Shown here piece by piece: positions 16,260 through 24,825 of a stretch of DNA of 35,606 nt; position 1 is the stretch's first letter; every line of letters begins with the position of its first letter. The translations under genes were made by a program, and so were the position numbers. The notes under the pieces were generated by a model. The model did no database searches. It saw only the letters and a program-made list of their open reading frames with translations, and was not told the origin of the DNA. The stretch comes from Oerskovia rustica (lineage in GTDB: Bacteria; Actinomycetota; Actinomycetes; Actinomycetales; Cellulomonadaceae). The stretch lies in contig NZ_JACSQQ010000002.1 in assembly GCF_014836555.1 (NCBI RefSeq), positions 16,220-51,825 on the forward strand. Direction: 5' to 3'.

Positions 16260-16287
16260 TTGCACGACGGCGCCACGCACCTAGGGT
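16260..16287 (+). promoter_or_regulatory. Promoter of the aldo/keto reductase operon
   Basis: TTGCAC (16260-16265), a 16-base spacer and TAGGGT (16282-16287) form a sigma-A-like promoter. The start codon at 16325 follows with a GTGAGG ribosome site, so this message has a leader of about 30 bases. Confidence 0.5.
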
Positions 16288-16324
16288 CGAGAGGGTCAGG
16301 TCCCGTCCGACGTGAGGTGCGCAC

Positions 16325-17155
16325 ATGACCATCCCCACCACCCTGCTCTCGTCCGGCCACGAGATGCCGCTCCTCGGCCTCGGGACGTGGCCCCTCGACG
16401 ACCACGCGTCGGCGCAGGCCGTGGCAGGGGCGATCGGGCGGGGGTACCGGCTGATCGACACGGCGTCGCGCTACGAGAACGAGATCGGCGTCGGGCAGGG
16501 CATCGCGGCATCGGGCGTGGACCGCGCCGAGCTGTTCGTCACGACCAAGCTCCGCGGCGACGACCAGGGGTACGACGCGACGCGCGACGCCCTGCGCGGG
16601 AGCCTCGACCGCCTGGGCCTCGACTACGTGGACCTCTACCTCGTCCACTGGCCGCTGCCCCGCCTCGACCGCTACGTCGAGTCCTACCGGGCGATGATCG
16701 ACCTGGCCGCCGAAGGCCTGATCCGCAGCGTCGGCGTCTCGAACTTCCGCGAGCACCATCTCGACCGGCTCATCGCCGAGACGAGCCACGTCCCCGCAGT
16801 GAACCAGATCCAGCTCTCTCCCGCGCTGGCGCGCACGGGCCTGCGACGTTTCCTCACCGAGCGCGGGATCACGGTCGAGGGCTGGAGCCCGCTCGGGCAC
16901 GAGGAAGGCGTGCTCGACGAACCGGTGATCCAGGAGATCGCCGCGGCCCACGGGCGGACGGTCGGTCAGGTCGTGCTGCGCTGGCACGTGCAGCAGGGGA
17001 TCGTCACCATCCCCAAGTCGGCGAGCCCCGAACGCCAGCGGGCGAACGCCGAGATCTTCGACTTCGAGCTCACCGACGACGACATGACCCAGATCGCGAG
17101 CCTCGACCGCGGCGAGGACGCGGCGCGCGACTCCGACGAGCACGAGGAGTTCTGA
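16325..17155 (+). CDS. Aldo/keto reductase
   Basis: The 276-residue NADPH-dependent carbonyl reductase has the complete AKR tetrad: Asp45 and Tyr50 (LIDTASRYENE), Lys75 (VTTKLRG) and His108 (YLVHWPLP). Cofactor-binding elements SVGVSNFREHHLDRL and TIPKSASPERQRANAEIFDFEL are also present. It resembles the bacterial 2,5-diketo-gluconate reductase-like group; the substrate is unknown. GTGAGG lies seven bases before the ATG at 16325. The stop overlaps the next start by one base (TGATG), so it forms a two-gene operon with an NAD(P) dehydrogenase. Confidence 0.93.
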   Translation: MTIPTTLLSSGHEMPLLGLGTWPLDDHASAQAVAGAIGRGYRLIDTASRYENEIGVGQGIAASGVDRAELFVTTKLRGDDQGYDATRDALRGSLDRLGLDYVDLYLVHWPLPRLDRYVESYRAMIDLAAEGLIRSVGVSNFREHHLDRLIAETSHVPAVNQIQLSPALARTGLRRFLTERGITVEGWSPLGHEEGVLDEPVIQEIAAAHGRTVGQVVLRWHVQQGIVTIPKSASPERQRANAEIFDFELTDDDMTQIASLDRGEDAARDSDEHEEF

Positions 17156-18039
17156 TGAGCGACCTGCCGACCGTCACCGTCCTCGGCACGGGCACCATGG
17201 GCACCGGCGTCACGCACTCGCTCCTGCGCGAGGGCTTCGAGGTCACGGTGTGGAACAGGACCGCGTCGCGCGCAGCCCCGCTCGCCGACGCCGGGGCACG
17301 CGTCGCGCCGACCGCGGCGCAGGCCGCGCACGGGGCCGACGTCGTCCTGAGCATCTTGTTCGACGCCGCCGCCGTCCTCGACGTCCTGGACGCGGCCGGC
17401 CCCTCGGTGGGCACCGGAGCCGTGTGGGTCCAGGCCTCGACGGTCGGGCGCGAGGGCACCGCCCGGATCGTCGAGCGCGCCCGACAGCTCGGCGTGACGC
17501 TGGTCGAGGCCAACCTGCTCGGCACCAGGCAGCCGGCCGAGGACGGGCTGCTCACGGTGCTCGCCGCCGGGGACCCCGACGTCCTGGCCGGCATCTCCCC
17601 CGTGCTCGACGCGATCTCCGCGAAGGTCGTGGTCGCCGGGACCGAGGTGGGGCAGGGCACGGCGCTCAAGCTCGCGTGCAACGCGTGGCTCGCCGCGATC
17701 ACGGCCGCGACGGCCCAGTCGATCGCGCTCGCCCGGGCCGAGGGCATCGACCCGCACCTGTTCCTCGACGCCATCGCGGGCGGAGCGTCCGACTCCCCCT
17801 ACGCCCACCTCAAGGGCGCCGAGATGATCACGGGCGGGTTCGCGCCGCAGTTCGCGCTCGACGGGCTGCGCAAGGACATCGGGCTCATCTCGCAGGCCGC
17901 CCAGGGGGCAGGGCTCGACCCGGCTCTCCTCGACGCGCTGTCGAACCTGTACGCGAGCGCGTCCGCGCGCGGGCACGGGGGCGACGACATCGCTGCGGTC
18001 TACACGGCGTTCGGGGCACCGCACGCGGGGACGGACTGA
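17155..18039 (+). CDS. NAD(P)-dependent beta-hydroxyacid dehydrogenase family protein
   Basis: The 294-residue protein has the 6-phosphogluconate / 3-hydroxyisobutyrate dehydrogenase layout. A Rossmann domain opens with VTVLGTGTMGTGVTHSLLREGF (about 7-28) and VWNRTASRA. The all-helical C-terminal domain contains the catalytic Lys172 in GQGTALKLACNAWLA. The usual substrate-binding segment around residues 118-126 reads EANLLGTRQPAEDG instead of a classic DAPVSGG, suggesting an imine-reductase or other atypical substrate. GAGGAG lies five bases before the ATG, inside the end of the upstream gene. The pairing with an aldo/keto reductase suggests successive reduction of carbonyl compounds. Confidence 0.9.
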   Translation: MSDLPTVTVLGTGTMGTGVTHSLLREGFEVTVWNRTASRAAPLADAGARVAPTAAQAAHGADVVLSILFDAAAVLDVLDAAGPSVGTGAVWVQASTVGREGTARIVERARQLGVTLVEANLLGTRQPAEDGLLTVLAAGDPDVLAGISPVLDAISAKVVVAGTEVGQGTALKLACNAWLAAITAATAQSIALARAEGIDPHLFLDAIAGGASDSPYAHLKGAEMITGGFAPQFALDGLRKDIGLISQAAQGAGLDPALLDALSNLYASASARGHGGDDIAAVYTAFGAPHAGTD

Positions 18040-18123
18040 ACGGAGCGGTCGCGGGCCGGGCGGGCTCGGACGGGCGGACTCGGGCAGGCCCGACCCGGGC
18101 CGGGCACGCCGGACGGGCCGCCC

Positions 18124-18939
18124 TCAGCCCGCCGCGCGCCCGTGCCGCCAGTAGCCGATGAAGTCGACGTTGGCCTTGGGGACGCCGCGCTCGTTCACGA
18201 GGTGTCGGCGCGCCCCGGTGACCAGGCCCGACTCCCCCACGACGTACGCGTAGACCTCGCCGGACGGCAGGTCGGCCCTGGTCAGCGCGTCGAGCGCGAG
18301 ACGCCCGGGGACGGCGTGCGGGTCGCCGCCGCACTCGTCGCGCGCGACCCACCGGAGCTCGACCCCGGCCGGGACGCGGAACTCCTGGGCGTCGGCCGCG
18401 TGCGGGAGCTCGACGATCGCGAGCCCGCGGGCGTCGTCGGGCAGCGAGGTGCAGATGCCCGCGACCGCGGGCAGACCCGTCTCGTCCGCGACGAGCAGCG
18501 TCCAGTCGTGCGGGACGCGCGGGTTGTAGCCGACGCCCTGGTCGAGGATCCCGACGGGGTGGCCGGCGCTCGCACCGAGCGCGAACGCCGACGCGGGGCC
18601 GCCGTCCTCGTGCGCGACGAAGTCGATGTCGAGCTCGCTCACGGACGGGCGTACGTCGCGGACCGTGTAGTTGCGCACCCACGGCCGCCGCGTCCTGGGC
18701 GTCGCGAGGTACTGCACGTACCAGAGCGCCGACGTCGCGGTCGGCAGTCGCAGCGACTCCTGCTCGTCGCGGGGCAGGAACAGGCGGAACCACTGGTCGA
18801 AACCCATGGGAGCGAAATGCTCGATTCCCTCGCCCCCGACCGTGACCCGCACCATCGAGGGGCTCACCCTGCGCGATCCGACCACCTCGGCCGCGATGAC
18901 CTGCACGACGGACGGCTTGACCATCTGGAACCCGGCCAC
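18124..18939 (-). CDS. Siderophore-interacting protein (FAD ferric-siderophore reductase)
   Basis: The 271-residue cytoplasmic flavoprotein would reduce ferric siderophores with NAD(P)H to release iron. It has the SIP FAD-binding domain (RPWVRNYTVRDVRPSVSELDIDFVAHEDGG, then GPASAFALGASAGHPVGILDQ) and the SIP C-terminal domain (DWTLLVADETGLPAVAGI, VYAYVVGESGLVTGARRHLV). The GTG at 18939 is chosen because GAGGAG precedes it at proper distance; the ATG at 18924 would leave that site too far away. An iron box overlaps its promoter, so it should be repressed when iron is plentiful. No siderophore synthesis or uptake gene adjoins it. Confidence 0.93.
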   Translation of the reverse strand: MAGFQMVKPSVVQVIAAEVVGSRRVSPSMVRVTVGGEGIEHFAPMGFDQWFRLFLPRDEQESLRLPTATSALWYVQYLATPRTRRPWVRNYTVRDVRPSVSELDIDFVAHEDGGPASAFALGASAGHPVGILDQGVGYNPRVPHDWTLLVADETGLPAVAGICTSLPDDARGLAIVELPHAADAQEFRVPAGVELRWVARDECGGDPHAVPGRLALDALTRADLPSGEVYAYVVGESGLVTGARRHLVNERGVPKANVDFIGYWRHGRAAG

Positions 18940-18958
18940 GACTCTCCTCTGCTTGAAA

Positions 18959-18999
18959 GAAGGCCAGGCTAACCTAACTAGTGACCAATCCGCACCCAA
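18959..18999 (-). promoter_or_regulatory. Iron box (DtxR/IdeR) over the siderophore-interacting protein promoter
   Basis: On the minus strand TTGGGT (-35, 18994-18999), a 17-base spacer and TAGGTT (-10, 18971-18976) form the promoter. The 19-base site at 18959-18977 (plus-strand GAAGGCCAGGCTAACCTAA) matches the IdeR/DtxR consensus at about 15 of 19 positions and covers the -10. Confidence 0.8.
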
Positions 19000-19116
19000 C
19001 CTCCCTGCTTCCTCCACGCCGATCGCGATGTCACACGTAGACTCTGACCATCTGTACAACGGGCATCTCGCTCACCCCGCGGCTGGGAAGTCGACACCCA
19101 GCCCTGTGAGGGACGT

Positions 19117-20214
19117 ATGACCGACACTGCAGTCCGCCCTGGATTCCGCCCGACGAAGCCGCGCACCGGTGACGGGACGAGCGTCACCAGCACGTACACC
19201 GAGCTCTCCAAGCGCATCCGCGAGGCCGGGCTGCTCGAGCGGACGCACGGCTACTACGGCTGGGTCGCGGCGATCCTCACGCTCGCGCTCGGAGGTGCCG
19301 TCGCCGGCTTCGTGCTCCTGGGCGACTCCTGGTTCCAGCTCCTCATCGCGGGCGCGCTGGGGCTCATCCTCACGCAGTTCGCGTTCCTCTCGCACGAGGC
19401 CGCGCACCGCACGATCCTCACGTCGGGTCCTGCGAACGACCGCGTCGGGCGATTCCTCGCCAACGGTGTCGTCGGCATCAGCTACTCGTGGTGGATGAAC
19501 AAGCACACGCGCCACCACGCGAACCCGAACCGCGTCGGCAAGGACCCGGACATCGAGACCGACACCATCTCGTTCCTTGAGGAGAGCGCGGCCGAGCAGA
19601 AGGGCTTCCTCGCCCTCATCACCCGCCACCAGGGCTGGCTGTTCTTCCCGCTGCTGACGCTCGAGGGCATCAACCTGCACATGATCTCGATCCGATCGCT
19701 GCTGTCGTCGGCGAAGAGCCGGGCGCGGACCATGGAGCTCGTGACGATCGCCGTTCGCCTCACGCTCTACGTGGGCGTCGTGTTCTGGTTCCTCCCGCTG
19801 GGCATGGCCTTCGCGTTCCTCGGTGTACAGCTGGCGGTCTTCGGTGTGTACATGGGCGCCTCGTTCGCGCCCAACCACAAGGGCATGGCGATCATCCCCG
19901 CGACCAGCAAGCTCGACTTCCTGTCCAAGCAGGTCCTGACCTCGCGCAACATCACGGGCGGCCGCGTCATGAACGTCCTCATGGGCGGGCTCAACTACCA
20001 GATCGAGCACCACCTGTTCCCGAGCATGCCCCGCCCCCACCTCGCCAAGGCCCGTCTCATGGTCCGCGAGCACTGCGCGCGCCTGGGCATGCCGTACACC
20101 GAGACCAACCTGCTCGCGTCCTACGCGATCGTCGTGCGCTACCTCAACCGCGTCGGCCTCGCGGCACGCGACCCGTTCGACTGCCCCATGTTCAACCAGC
20201 TCCGCAAGGTCTGA
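19117..20214 (+). CDS. Membrane fatty acid desaturase
   Basis: The 365-residue integral membrane di-iron enzyme inserts a double bond into acyl chains. All three histidine boxes are present: HEAAH (93-97), HTRHH (130-134) and QIEHH (295-299). They are separated by hydrophobic pairs around 48-68, 74-92, 171-185 and 210-250. The QIEHH form places it with the delta-6/front-end-like branch, but bacterial members of that branch differ in position specificity, and there is no fused cytochrome b5. GAGGGACGT precedes the ATG at 19117. The gene is single, divergent from the siderophore gene, and ends at a strong bidirectional hairpin. The electron donor is not nearby. Confidence 0.93.
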   Translation: MTDTAVRPGFRPTKPRTGDGTSVTSTYTELSKRIREAGLLERTHGYYGWVAAILTLALGGAVAGFVLLGDSWFQLLIAGALGLILTQFAFLSHEAAHRTILTSGPANDRVGRFLANGVVGISYSWWMNKHTRHHANPNRVGKDPDIETDTISFLEESAAEQKGFLALITRHQGWLFFPLLTLEGINLHMISIRSLLSSAKSRARTMELVTIAVRLTLYVGVVFWFLPLGMAFAFLGVQLAVFGVYMGASFAPNHKGMAIIPATSKLDFLSKQVLTSRNITGGRVMNVLMGGLNYQIEHHLFPSMPRPHLAKARLMVREHCARLGMPYTETNLLASYAIVVRYLNRVGLAARDPFDCPMFNQLRKV

Positions 20215-20233
20215 GCCTTCTCGCCATCGCTCT

Positions 20234-20275
20234 TGTCAGAGCCAGCGTGACGCAGAGGTCACGCTCGTTCTGACA
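20234..20275. terminator. Bidirectional terminator between desaturase and GyrI-like gene
   Basis: TGTCAGA (20234-20240) pairs with TCTGACA (20269-20275), and AGCGTGAC (20244-20251) with GTCACGCT (20258-20265). A symmetrical 3x3 internal loop separates the stems and the loop is GCAGAG. It lies between the convergent stops at 20214 and 20283. Confidence 0.7.
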
Positions 20276-20282
20276 CGTCGGG

Positions 20283-20915
20283 TCACTCGGGCCCCGCCCC
20301 GTCGAGCGCGCGTACCGGCTGACGCAGCACCGTCCGCAGCTTCTCGGGTGCCGTCCGACGAACGTCGCTGAGGTAGATCTCGTGGTGCGGGCCGTTGAAC
20401 GTCAGCCCGTGCTCGGGCAGGTACTCGTCGTGCAGCCGCGCGAGCGTCGGCGCCTCGTCGTCGTAGGACCCGACGTGCAGGACCTGCACCGCGTCCCCCT
20501 CGTCGTACGTCGCGAAGCGCGCCCGGTCGAGCGCGGGCAGCGCCTTCTTGCGGCGCGTCGCCTCGGCCACGTCGGCCACGAACGCGTCGGTGAGCCAGTC
20601 GGGCTGCAGGACCATGAGCGTCCAGCTCCACGCGTCCTTGTCGCGGCGCACGAACGCCGCGGGGTCCTCCGCGGTCCACAACCCTTCGAGCGGCCCGACG
20701 ACGTAGTCCCTGCCCAGGTCCTTCTTGCTCGCGAACTTCACGGCGTAGGAGAGCGAGAACAGCGCCTCGACCGCCTCGGTGTACGCCGGCGCCGTGTTCG
20801 GGTCCCCCTCCCCGTCGATCTGCAGGTACGCGAGCGGCGGCACGACGATCCGTGAGAACTCCCGGGGCGGCGCGTACAGCTCGCGGTGCTCCTTGCGCAG
20901 GTCGACCTTGTCCAT
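20283..20915 (-). CDS. GyrI-like small-molecule-binding domain protein
   Basis: The 210-residue protein matches the GyrI-like (SOUL/SBM-type) family of soluble ligand-binding proteins, often annotated near YdhM/YdeE. It opens MDKVDLRKEHRELYAPP, followed by FSRIVVPPLAYLQIDGEGDPN, YTEAVEALFSLSYAVKF, and later HVGSYDDEAPTLARLHDEYL and GPHHEIYLSDVRR. There is no DNA-binding domain, so it is probably a stand-alone binding or hydrolytic protein; members have been reported to act on cyclopropanoid or other hydrophobic compounds. The ATG at 20915 has GGAGG six bases upstream. It lies after pntAB on the same strand but behind a hairpin, so it is probably transcribed separately. Confidence 0.82.
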   Translation of the reverse strand: MDKVDLRKEHRELYAPPREFSRIVVPPLAYLQIDGEGDPNTAPAYTEAVEALFSLSYAVKFASKKDLGRDYVVGPLEGLWTAEDPAAFVRRDKDAWSWTLMVLQPDWLTDAFVADVAEATRRKKALPALDRARFATYDEGDAVQVLHVGSYDDEAPTLARLHDEYLPEHGLTFNGPHHEIYLSDVRRTAPEKLRTVLRQPVRALDGAGPE

Positions 20916-20990
20916 GGGTTCCTCCAAGACGAACGACGGGTCGAGGGCGCCCCGAGCGCGCGGTGCGCGGCGCCGCCGGGCCCGGACGAC

Positions 20991-21038
20991 GAGGAGGTGA
21001 GCCACGTCGCTCTGCCTGACGACGTCGCCCACCTCCTC
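20991..21038 (-). terminator. pntAB terminator hairpin
   Basis: GAGGAGGTG (20991-20999) pairs with CACCTCCTC (21030-21038), and ACGTCG (21004-21009) with CGACGT (21020-21025). A 4x4 internal loop and a 10-base apical loop complete it. It begins 44 bases beyond the pntB stop. Confidence 0.6.
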
Positions 21039-21081
21039 AGCCTCCCTCGCCCCGCGCGGGTTCGCACTCCCGCGCCGGGCC

Positions 21082-22464
21082 TCAGAGCGCCTGGATGATG
21101 TTCTCCACCTGATCCTTGGCGTCTCCGAAGAGCATCGCGGTGTTGTCCTTGAAGAACAGCGGGTTCTGGACCCCCGCGTACCCCGTGGCCATCGACCGCT
21201 TGAAGACGATCACCTGCTTCGCGTTCCAGACCTCCAGCACGGGCATGCCCGCGATGGGCGAGCCCGGGTCGTCGAGCGCGGCCGGGTTGACCGTGTCGTT
21301 GGCCCCGATGACGAGCACGACGTCGGTCTCCGACAGGTCCCCGTTGATCTCGTCCATCTCGAGGACGATGTCGTAGGGCACCTTGGCCTCGGCGAGCAGG
21401 ACGTTCATGTGCCCGGGCAGACGCCCCGCGACGGGGTGCACCCCGAACCGGACCTCGATGCCGCGCTCGCGCAGCCGGCGGACCAGGTCCGCGACGGGGT
21501 ACTGCGCCTTGGCCACCGCCATGCCGTAGCCGGGCGTCACCACGACCGAGCGGGCGTGCTTGAGCAGGTCCGCGACCTCGGCCGCCTGGATCTCGTGGTG
21601 CTCGCCGTAGTCCTGGTCCGAGGCGACGACCGTGCCGCCCTCGGCACCGAATCCGCCCAGGATCACGCTCACGAACGAGCGGTTCATGGCCTTGCACATG
21701 ATGTAGCTGAGGATCGCACCCGAGGACCCGACGAGGGCACCGGTGATGATGAGCAGGTCGTTGCTCAGCATGAAACCCGCCGCGGCCGCGGCCCACCCGG
21801 AGTACGAGTTGAGCATCGAGACGACGACCGGCATGTCGCCGCCGCCGATCGAGGCGACCAGGTGCCAGCCGAGCGCGAGCGCGACCACCGTTATGAGGAT
21901 CAGCGGCAGCAGCCCGTGACCCGCGATGAACCAGGCCATGAGGCCGCCCGAGGCGACGAGGGCCCCGAGGTTCCACCAGTTGCGCCCCGGCAGCATGAGC
22001 GGGTTCGACCGGATGCGAGCCGACAGCTTGAGGTAGGCCACGATCGAGCCCGTGAAGGTCACTGCGCCGATGAGCACGCCGAGGAAGACCTCGACCAGAT
22101 GCACGACGTCACCCTGCTCGGTCAGGTACGAGTTGAAGCCGACGAGCACCGCCGCGAGCCCCACGAAGCTGTGCAGGAGCGCGATCATCTCGGGCATCTG
22201 CGTCATCTCGACGCTGCGGGCCCGCCATGTCCCGACGACCGCGCCGATCAGGAACACCATGGCGATGAGCAGCAGCGTGACCATGACGGGACGCTCGCTG
22301 TCCTTCATCGCGAGCGCGACCGTGGCCACGAGGGCCAGCCCCATGCCGGTAATGCCGAGCAGGCTGCCGCGACGGGCGGTCTCCTGCTTGGACAGGCCCG
22401 CGAGGCTGAGGATGAACAGGACGGCTGCGATGACGTATGCAGCCTGGACCAGGGAGGTCAGCAC
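21082..22464 (-). CDS. pntB: NAD(P) transhydrogenase beta subunit PntB
   Basis: The 460-residue membrane subunit binds NADP(H) and, with PntA, drives hydride transfer from NADH to NADP+ by proton influx. The N-terminal 260 residues hold about eight to nine transmembrane helices (for example [40 protein letters not shown]). The C-terminal NADP domain shows [47 protein letters not shown] and [17 protein letters not shown]. Length is typical. The GTG start at 22464 comes three bases after the pntA stop. It ends at a hairpin. Confidence 0.97.
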   Translation of the reverse strand: MLTSLVQAAYVIAAVLFILSLAGLSKQETARRGSLLGITGMGLALVATVALAMKDSERPVMVTLLLIAMVFLIGAVVGTWRARSVEMTQMPEMIALLHSFVGLAAVLVGFNSYLTEQGDVVHLVEVFLGVLIGAVTFTGSIVAYLKLSARIRSNPLMLPGRNWWNLGALVASGGLMAWFIAGHGLLPLILITVVALALGWHLVASIGGGDMPVVVSMLNSYSGWAAAAAGFMLSNDLLIITGALVGSSGAILSYIMCKAMNRSFVSVILGGFGAEGGTVVASDQDYGEHHEIQAAEVADLLKHARSVVVTPGYGMAVAKAQYPVADLVRRLRERGIEVRFGVHPVAGRLPGHMNVLLAEAKVPYDIVLEMDEINGDLSETDVVLVIGANDTVNPAALDDPGSPIAGMPVLEVWNAKQVIVFKRSMATGYAGVQNPLFFKDNTAMLFGDAKDQVENIIQAL

Positions 22465-22467
22465 GGG

Positions 22468-24030
22468 TCAGGCCTCCTTCCGGAACATGCCGATCATGCG
22501 GTAGGCCACGAGGAACCCACCGAAGATGTTGATGGAGGCCAGGGCGGCCGCGACGAAGGCGATCGTGGTGACCACCCAGCTCGAGTCGCCGATCTGCAGG
22601 AGCGCGCCGACCAGGATGATCCCGGAGATCGCGTTCGTCTGGGCCATGAGCGGGGTGTGCAGCGAGTGGCTCACGTTCGAGATCACGTAGTAGCCCACGA
22701 CCACCGCGAGCGCGAACACCGTGAAGTGCCCCACGAACGCGGGCGGCGAGAACGTGATGGCGAGCGCTGCCAGGACCGCGGCCAGGGCGTAGCCGACCGC
22801 TCGGCGGGTGCCACGCCGTCGGGCGGCGTCCAGCGCGGTCGCCGCGTCGAGCGCGGCCTGGGCCTCGTCGACCACCGTTGCTGCCGGAGCCGCGGGGGCC
22901 GCGGCCGAGACCGCGACCGGAGGCGGGGGCCACAGGACCTCGCCGGCCCTCGCGACCGTCATGCCGCGCAGCACCTCGTCGTCGAGGTCGAGCACGACCT
23001 GTCCGGCGCCGCCCGGGGTCAGGAGCTTGAGCAGGTTGACGATGTTCGTCCCGACGAGCTGCGACGTGTGCTTGGGCATGCGGCTCGTGAGGTCGGTGTA
23101 CCCGAGGATCACGACGCCGTTCTCGGTGACGACGCGCTCCCCCGGCACCGTGAGCTCGCAGTTCCCGCCGCCCGAGGCCGCGAGGTCCACGATCACGCTG
23201 CCGGGCCGCATCGCAGCGACCATCTCGGCGCTGATGGTGCGCGGCGCGCGGCCCCGCACCAGGGCCGTCGTGACGACGATGTCGGCGCGCGCCGTCTCGG
23301 CCGCGTACATCTGCGCCGTCAGGCGCTCCTGCTCGGCGGTCAGCGCGCTCGCGTAGCCGTCGGTGCTGACCTCCTGGCGCGCGCCCTCGGCCTGGACGAA
23401 CTCGGCGCCCATCGACTCGATCTGCTCGCCGACCTCGGGCCGCACGTCGAACGCGCGCACCTGCGCGCCGAGGCTCGCGGCCGTACCGATCGCGGCGAGA
23501 CCTGCGACGCCGGCACCGATCACGAACACGGTCGCGGGCGCCGTCTTGCCTGCCGCGGTGACCTGGCCGGCGAACATGCCGCCGTACTCCTCCGCGGACT
23601 CGATCACCGCGCGGTACCCCGCGACGTTCGACATCGCGCTGAGGACGTCGAGCGACTGGGCGCGCGAGATGCGCGGCACGGCGTCAAGGGCCAGGGCGGT
23701 GACACCGTGGTCCGCGAGCTCCTGGACGAGGGCCTCGTTCGCACCGGGGGCCAGCATGGCGACCAGCGTCGCGCCCTCGCTCAGCGAGGCGACCTGCTCG
23801 GCCGACGGGCTGTTGACGGCCGTGACGACGTCCGCTCCCCACGCCTGCGTCGCGTCGCCCAGGCTCGCGCCCGCCTCCGCGTACGCCTCGTCGGGGTAGC
23901 TCGCGCGCTCACCGGCGCCGTGCTCGACCACGACGTCGTACCCGAGGCCCACGAGCTGGGCCACCGTACGGGGCGTCGCGGCGACGAGCCGCTCGCCGGG
24001 ACGGGTCTCTCTGGGCACGCCGATGCGCAT
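22468..24030 (-). CDS. pntA: NAD(P) transhydrogenase alpha subunit PntA
   Basis: The 520-residue protein is the fused, E. coli-like alpha subunit. It has an alanine-dehydrogenase-like N-terminal domain ([20 protein letters not shown]) and an NAD fold ([22 protein letters not shown], about 168-189). Four C-terminal helices include the transhydrogenase stretch [20 protein letters not shown]. Between them lies an Ala-rich linker of about 45 residues. In several actinobacteria this subunit is split into two genes; here it is one. The ATG at 24030 has a perfect AAGGAGG, so the in-frame extension upstream is rejected. With pntB it supplies NADPH, for example to the reductases in this window. Confidence 0.96.
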   Translation of the reverse strand: MRIGVPRETRPGERLVAATPRTVAQLVGLGYDVVVEHGAGERASYPDEAYAEAGASLGDATQAWGADVVTAVNSPSAEQVASLSEGATLVAMLAPGANEALVQELADHGVTALALDAVPRISRAQSLDVLSAMSNVAGYRAVIESAEEYGGMFAGQVTAAGKTAPATVFVIGAGVAGLAAIGTAASLGAQVRAFDVRPEVGEQIESMGAEFVQAEGARQEVSTDGYASALTAEQERLTAQMYAAETARADIVVTTALVRGRAPRTISAEMVAAMRPGSVIVDLAASGGGNCELTVPGERVVTENGVVILGYTDLTSRMPKHTSQLVGTNIVNLLKLLTPGGAGQVVLDLDDEVLRGMTVARAGEVLWPPPPVAVSAAAPAAPAATVVDEAQAALDAATALDAARRRGTRRAVGYALAAVLAALAITFSPPAFVGHFTVFALAVVVGYYVISNVSHSLHTPLMAQTNAISGIILVGALLQIGDSSWVVTTIAFVAAALASINIFGGFLVAYRMIGMFRKEA

Positions 24031-24097
24031 GCTGACCTCCTTGCTCGGATGGCTGCACGGTATCGGTACGGCAAAGGATCCGCCGCAAGGCACGCAT

Positions 24098-24196
24098 CGT
24101 GGACGAATGTCGTCCACGCGGATCACGGTCCGGGGTGCGAGACGGGTGCGTGCGCCGGCGGCCCGGAGACCCGTCTCGGACGGGAGCACCCGTCTC
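24098..24196. promoter_or_regulatory. Palindrome and repeated GAGACGGGT boxes upstream of pntA
   Basis: CGTGGACGA (24098-24106) and TCGTCCACG (24110-24118) are arms of a tight palindrome 68-88 bases before pntA. Farther upstream GAGACGGGT (24139-24147) recurs in inverted form as ACCCGTCTC at 24169-24177 and 24188-24196, the last two 19 bases apart. This looks like a multi-site control region; no regulator is identifiable. Confidence 0.4.
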
Positions 24197-24260
24197 ACCA
24201 GCGCCGCAGCCGCCCCGCCCGACGGCGCCAATCACCTGGCATCTGCCACGCGCCGCTGGC

Positions 24261-24272
24261 TAGGGTCGCGTC
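24261..24272 (+). promoter_or_regulatory. -10 hexamer of a leaderless promoter
   Basis: TAGGGT at 24261-24266 ends six bases before the ATG at 24273. A weak CTGGCA at 24236-24241 may be the -35, with a long 19-base spacer. Confidence 0.5.
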
Positions 24273-24509
24273 ATGAGCGCATCCGGCCCACCCGACGCAC
24301 GCGGGCGACTCGTCGAGGACCCCTTCGACCATCGGGTCACGGCGTCCGGGACCGTCCTGGCCTACCGGGGCGGGCGGCTGGTGGCGACGATCTCCGGCTC
24401 CCGGGCCGGACGGCTGATCGCCGCTCTGGAGACCGCCGACGCGGACCGGACGCAGCAGCTCCTGGCGCGAGCGACCGGGAACTACCGTCGGGGCAACGAA
24501 CGGCGGTGA
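24273..24509 (+). CDS. Small conserved hypothetical protein (78 residues)
   Basis: I do not recognise a function. The protein is short, basic and soluble, with a compact core VLAYRGGRLVATISGSRAGRLIAALETAD followed by QQLLARATGNYRRGNERR. It resembles small proteins found across actinobacteria that are annotated only as hypothetical. Codon bias fits the genome. The start is supported by a TAGGGT -10 hexamer six bases upstream, which also explains why no ribosome site is present. It is transcribed alone, divergent from pntAB. Confidence 0.7.
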   Translation: MSASGPPDARGRLVEDPFDHRVTASGTVLAYRGGRLVATISGSRAGRLIAALETADADRTQQLLARATGNYRRGNERR

Positions 24510-24652
24510 CCCGGTAGAGCCTGCTCGGCCCGTCCCTCCGCGCCTCTGCGGCACCGGTGAGCCCGTGGACGGTCGGCGAGGGGGCGAATCACCCACCCGG
24601 TGACGTGCGACACATTCGACCTGTAACGGGTGAAAAGAGTCGCCGGGGAACG

Positions 24653-24688
24653 ACGAAGGCCGCCTCCCTCGTGGGAGACGGCCTTCGT
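24653..24688 (-). terminator. Terminator after tRNA-Ala
   Basis: The stem ACGAAGGCCG (24653-24662) with CGGCCTTCGT (24679-24688) continues, after one mismatch, as CTCCC with GGGAG around a TCGT loop. It starts six bases beyond the tRNA 3' end on the minus strand, with a CTTTT further downstream. Confidence 0.85.
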
Positions 24689-24694
24689 GTCGGG

Positions 24695-24767
24695 TGGAGC
24701 TGAGGGGACTCGAACCCCTGACCCCCTGCATGCCATGCAGGTGCGCTACCAGCTGCGCCACAGCCCC
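24695..24767 (-). tRNA. tRNA-Ala (anticodon GGC)
   Basis: The 73-base gene folds as a complete cloverleaf. The acceptor is GGGGCTG with CAGCTCC, and the anticodon stem CCTGC with GCAGG has loop ATGGCAT (anticodon GGC, reading GCC/GCU). The T arm is AGGGG-TTCGAGT-CCCCT, and discriminator A73 is present. CCA is not encoded. It lies after the histidine phosphatase gene on the same strand and ends at a strong hairpin. Confidence 0.97.
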
Positions 24768-24786
24768 AGAACCATTGCTGGCCCCG

Positions 24787-24817
24787 TGCTTCCGTGAGGT
24801 TTTCCCCCTCGGAAGCA
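24787..24817 (-). terminator. Hairpin between phosphatase gene and tRNA-Ala
   Basis: TGCTTCC (24787-24793) pairs with GGAAGCA (24811-24817), extended past a two-base bulge by GAGG with CCTC. It lies just after the phosphatase stop and may end the nadD-rsfS operon or mark processing of a joint transcript into the tRNA. Confidence 0.45.
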
Positions 24818-24825
24818 TCGCTAGT

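Noticed and set aside
21409-24276. A 955-codon open frame on the plus strand opposite pntAB
   Set aside because: It is a composition shadow of pntA and pntB, with no recognisable motif or ribosome site.
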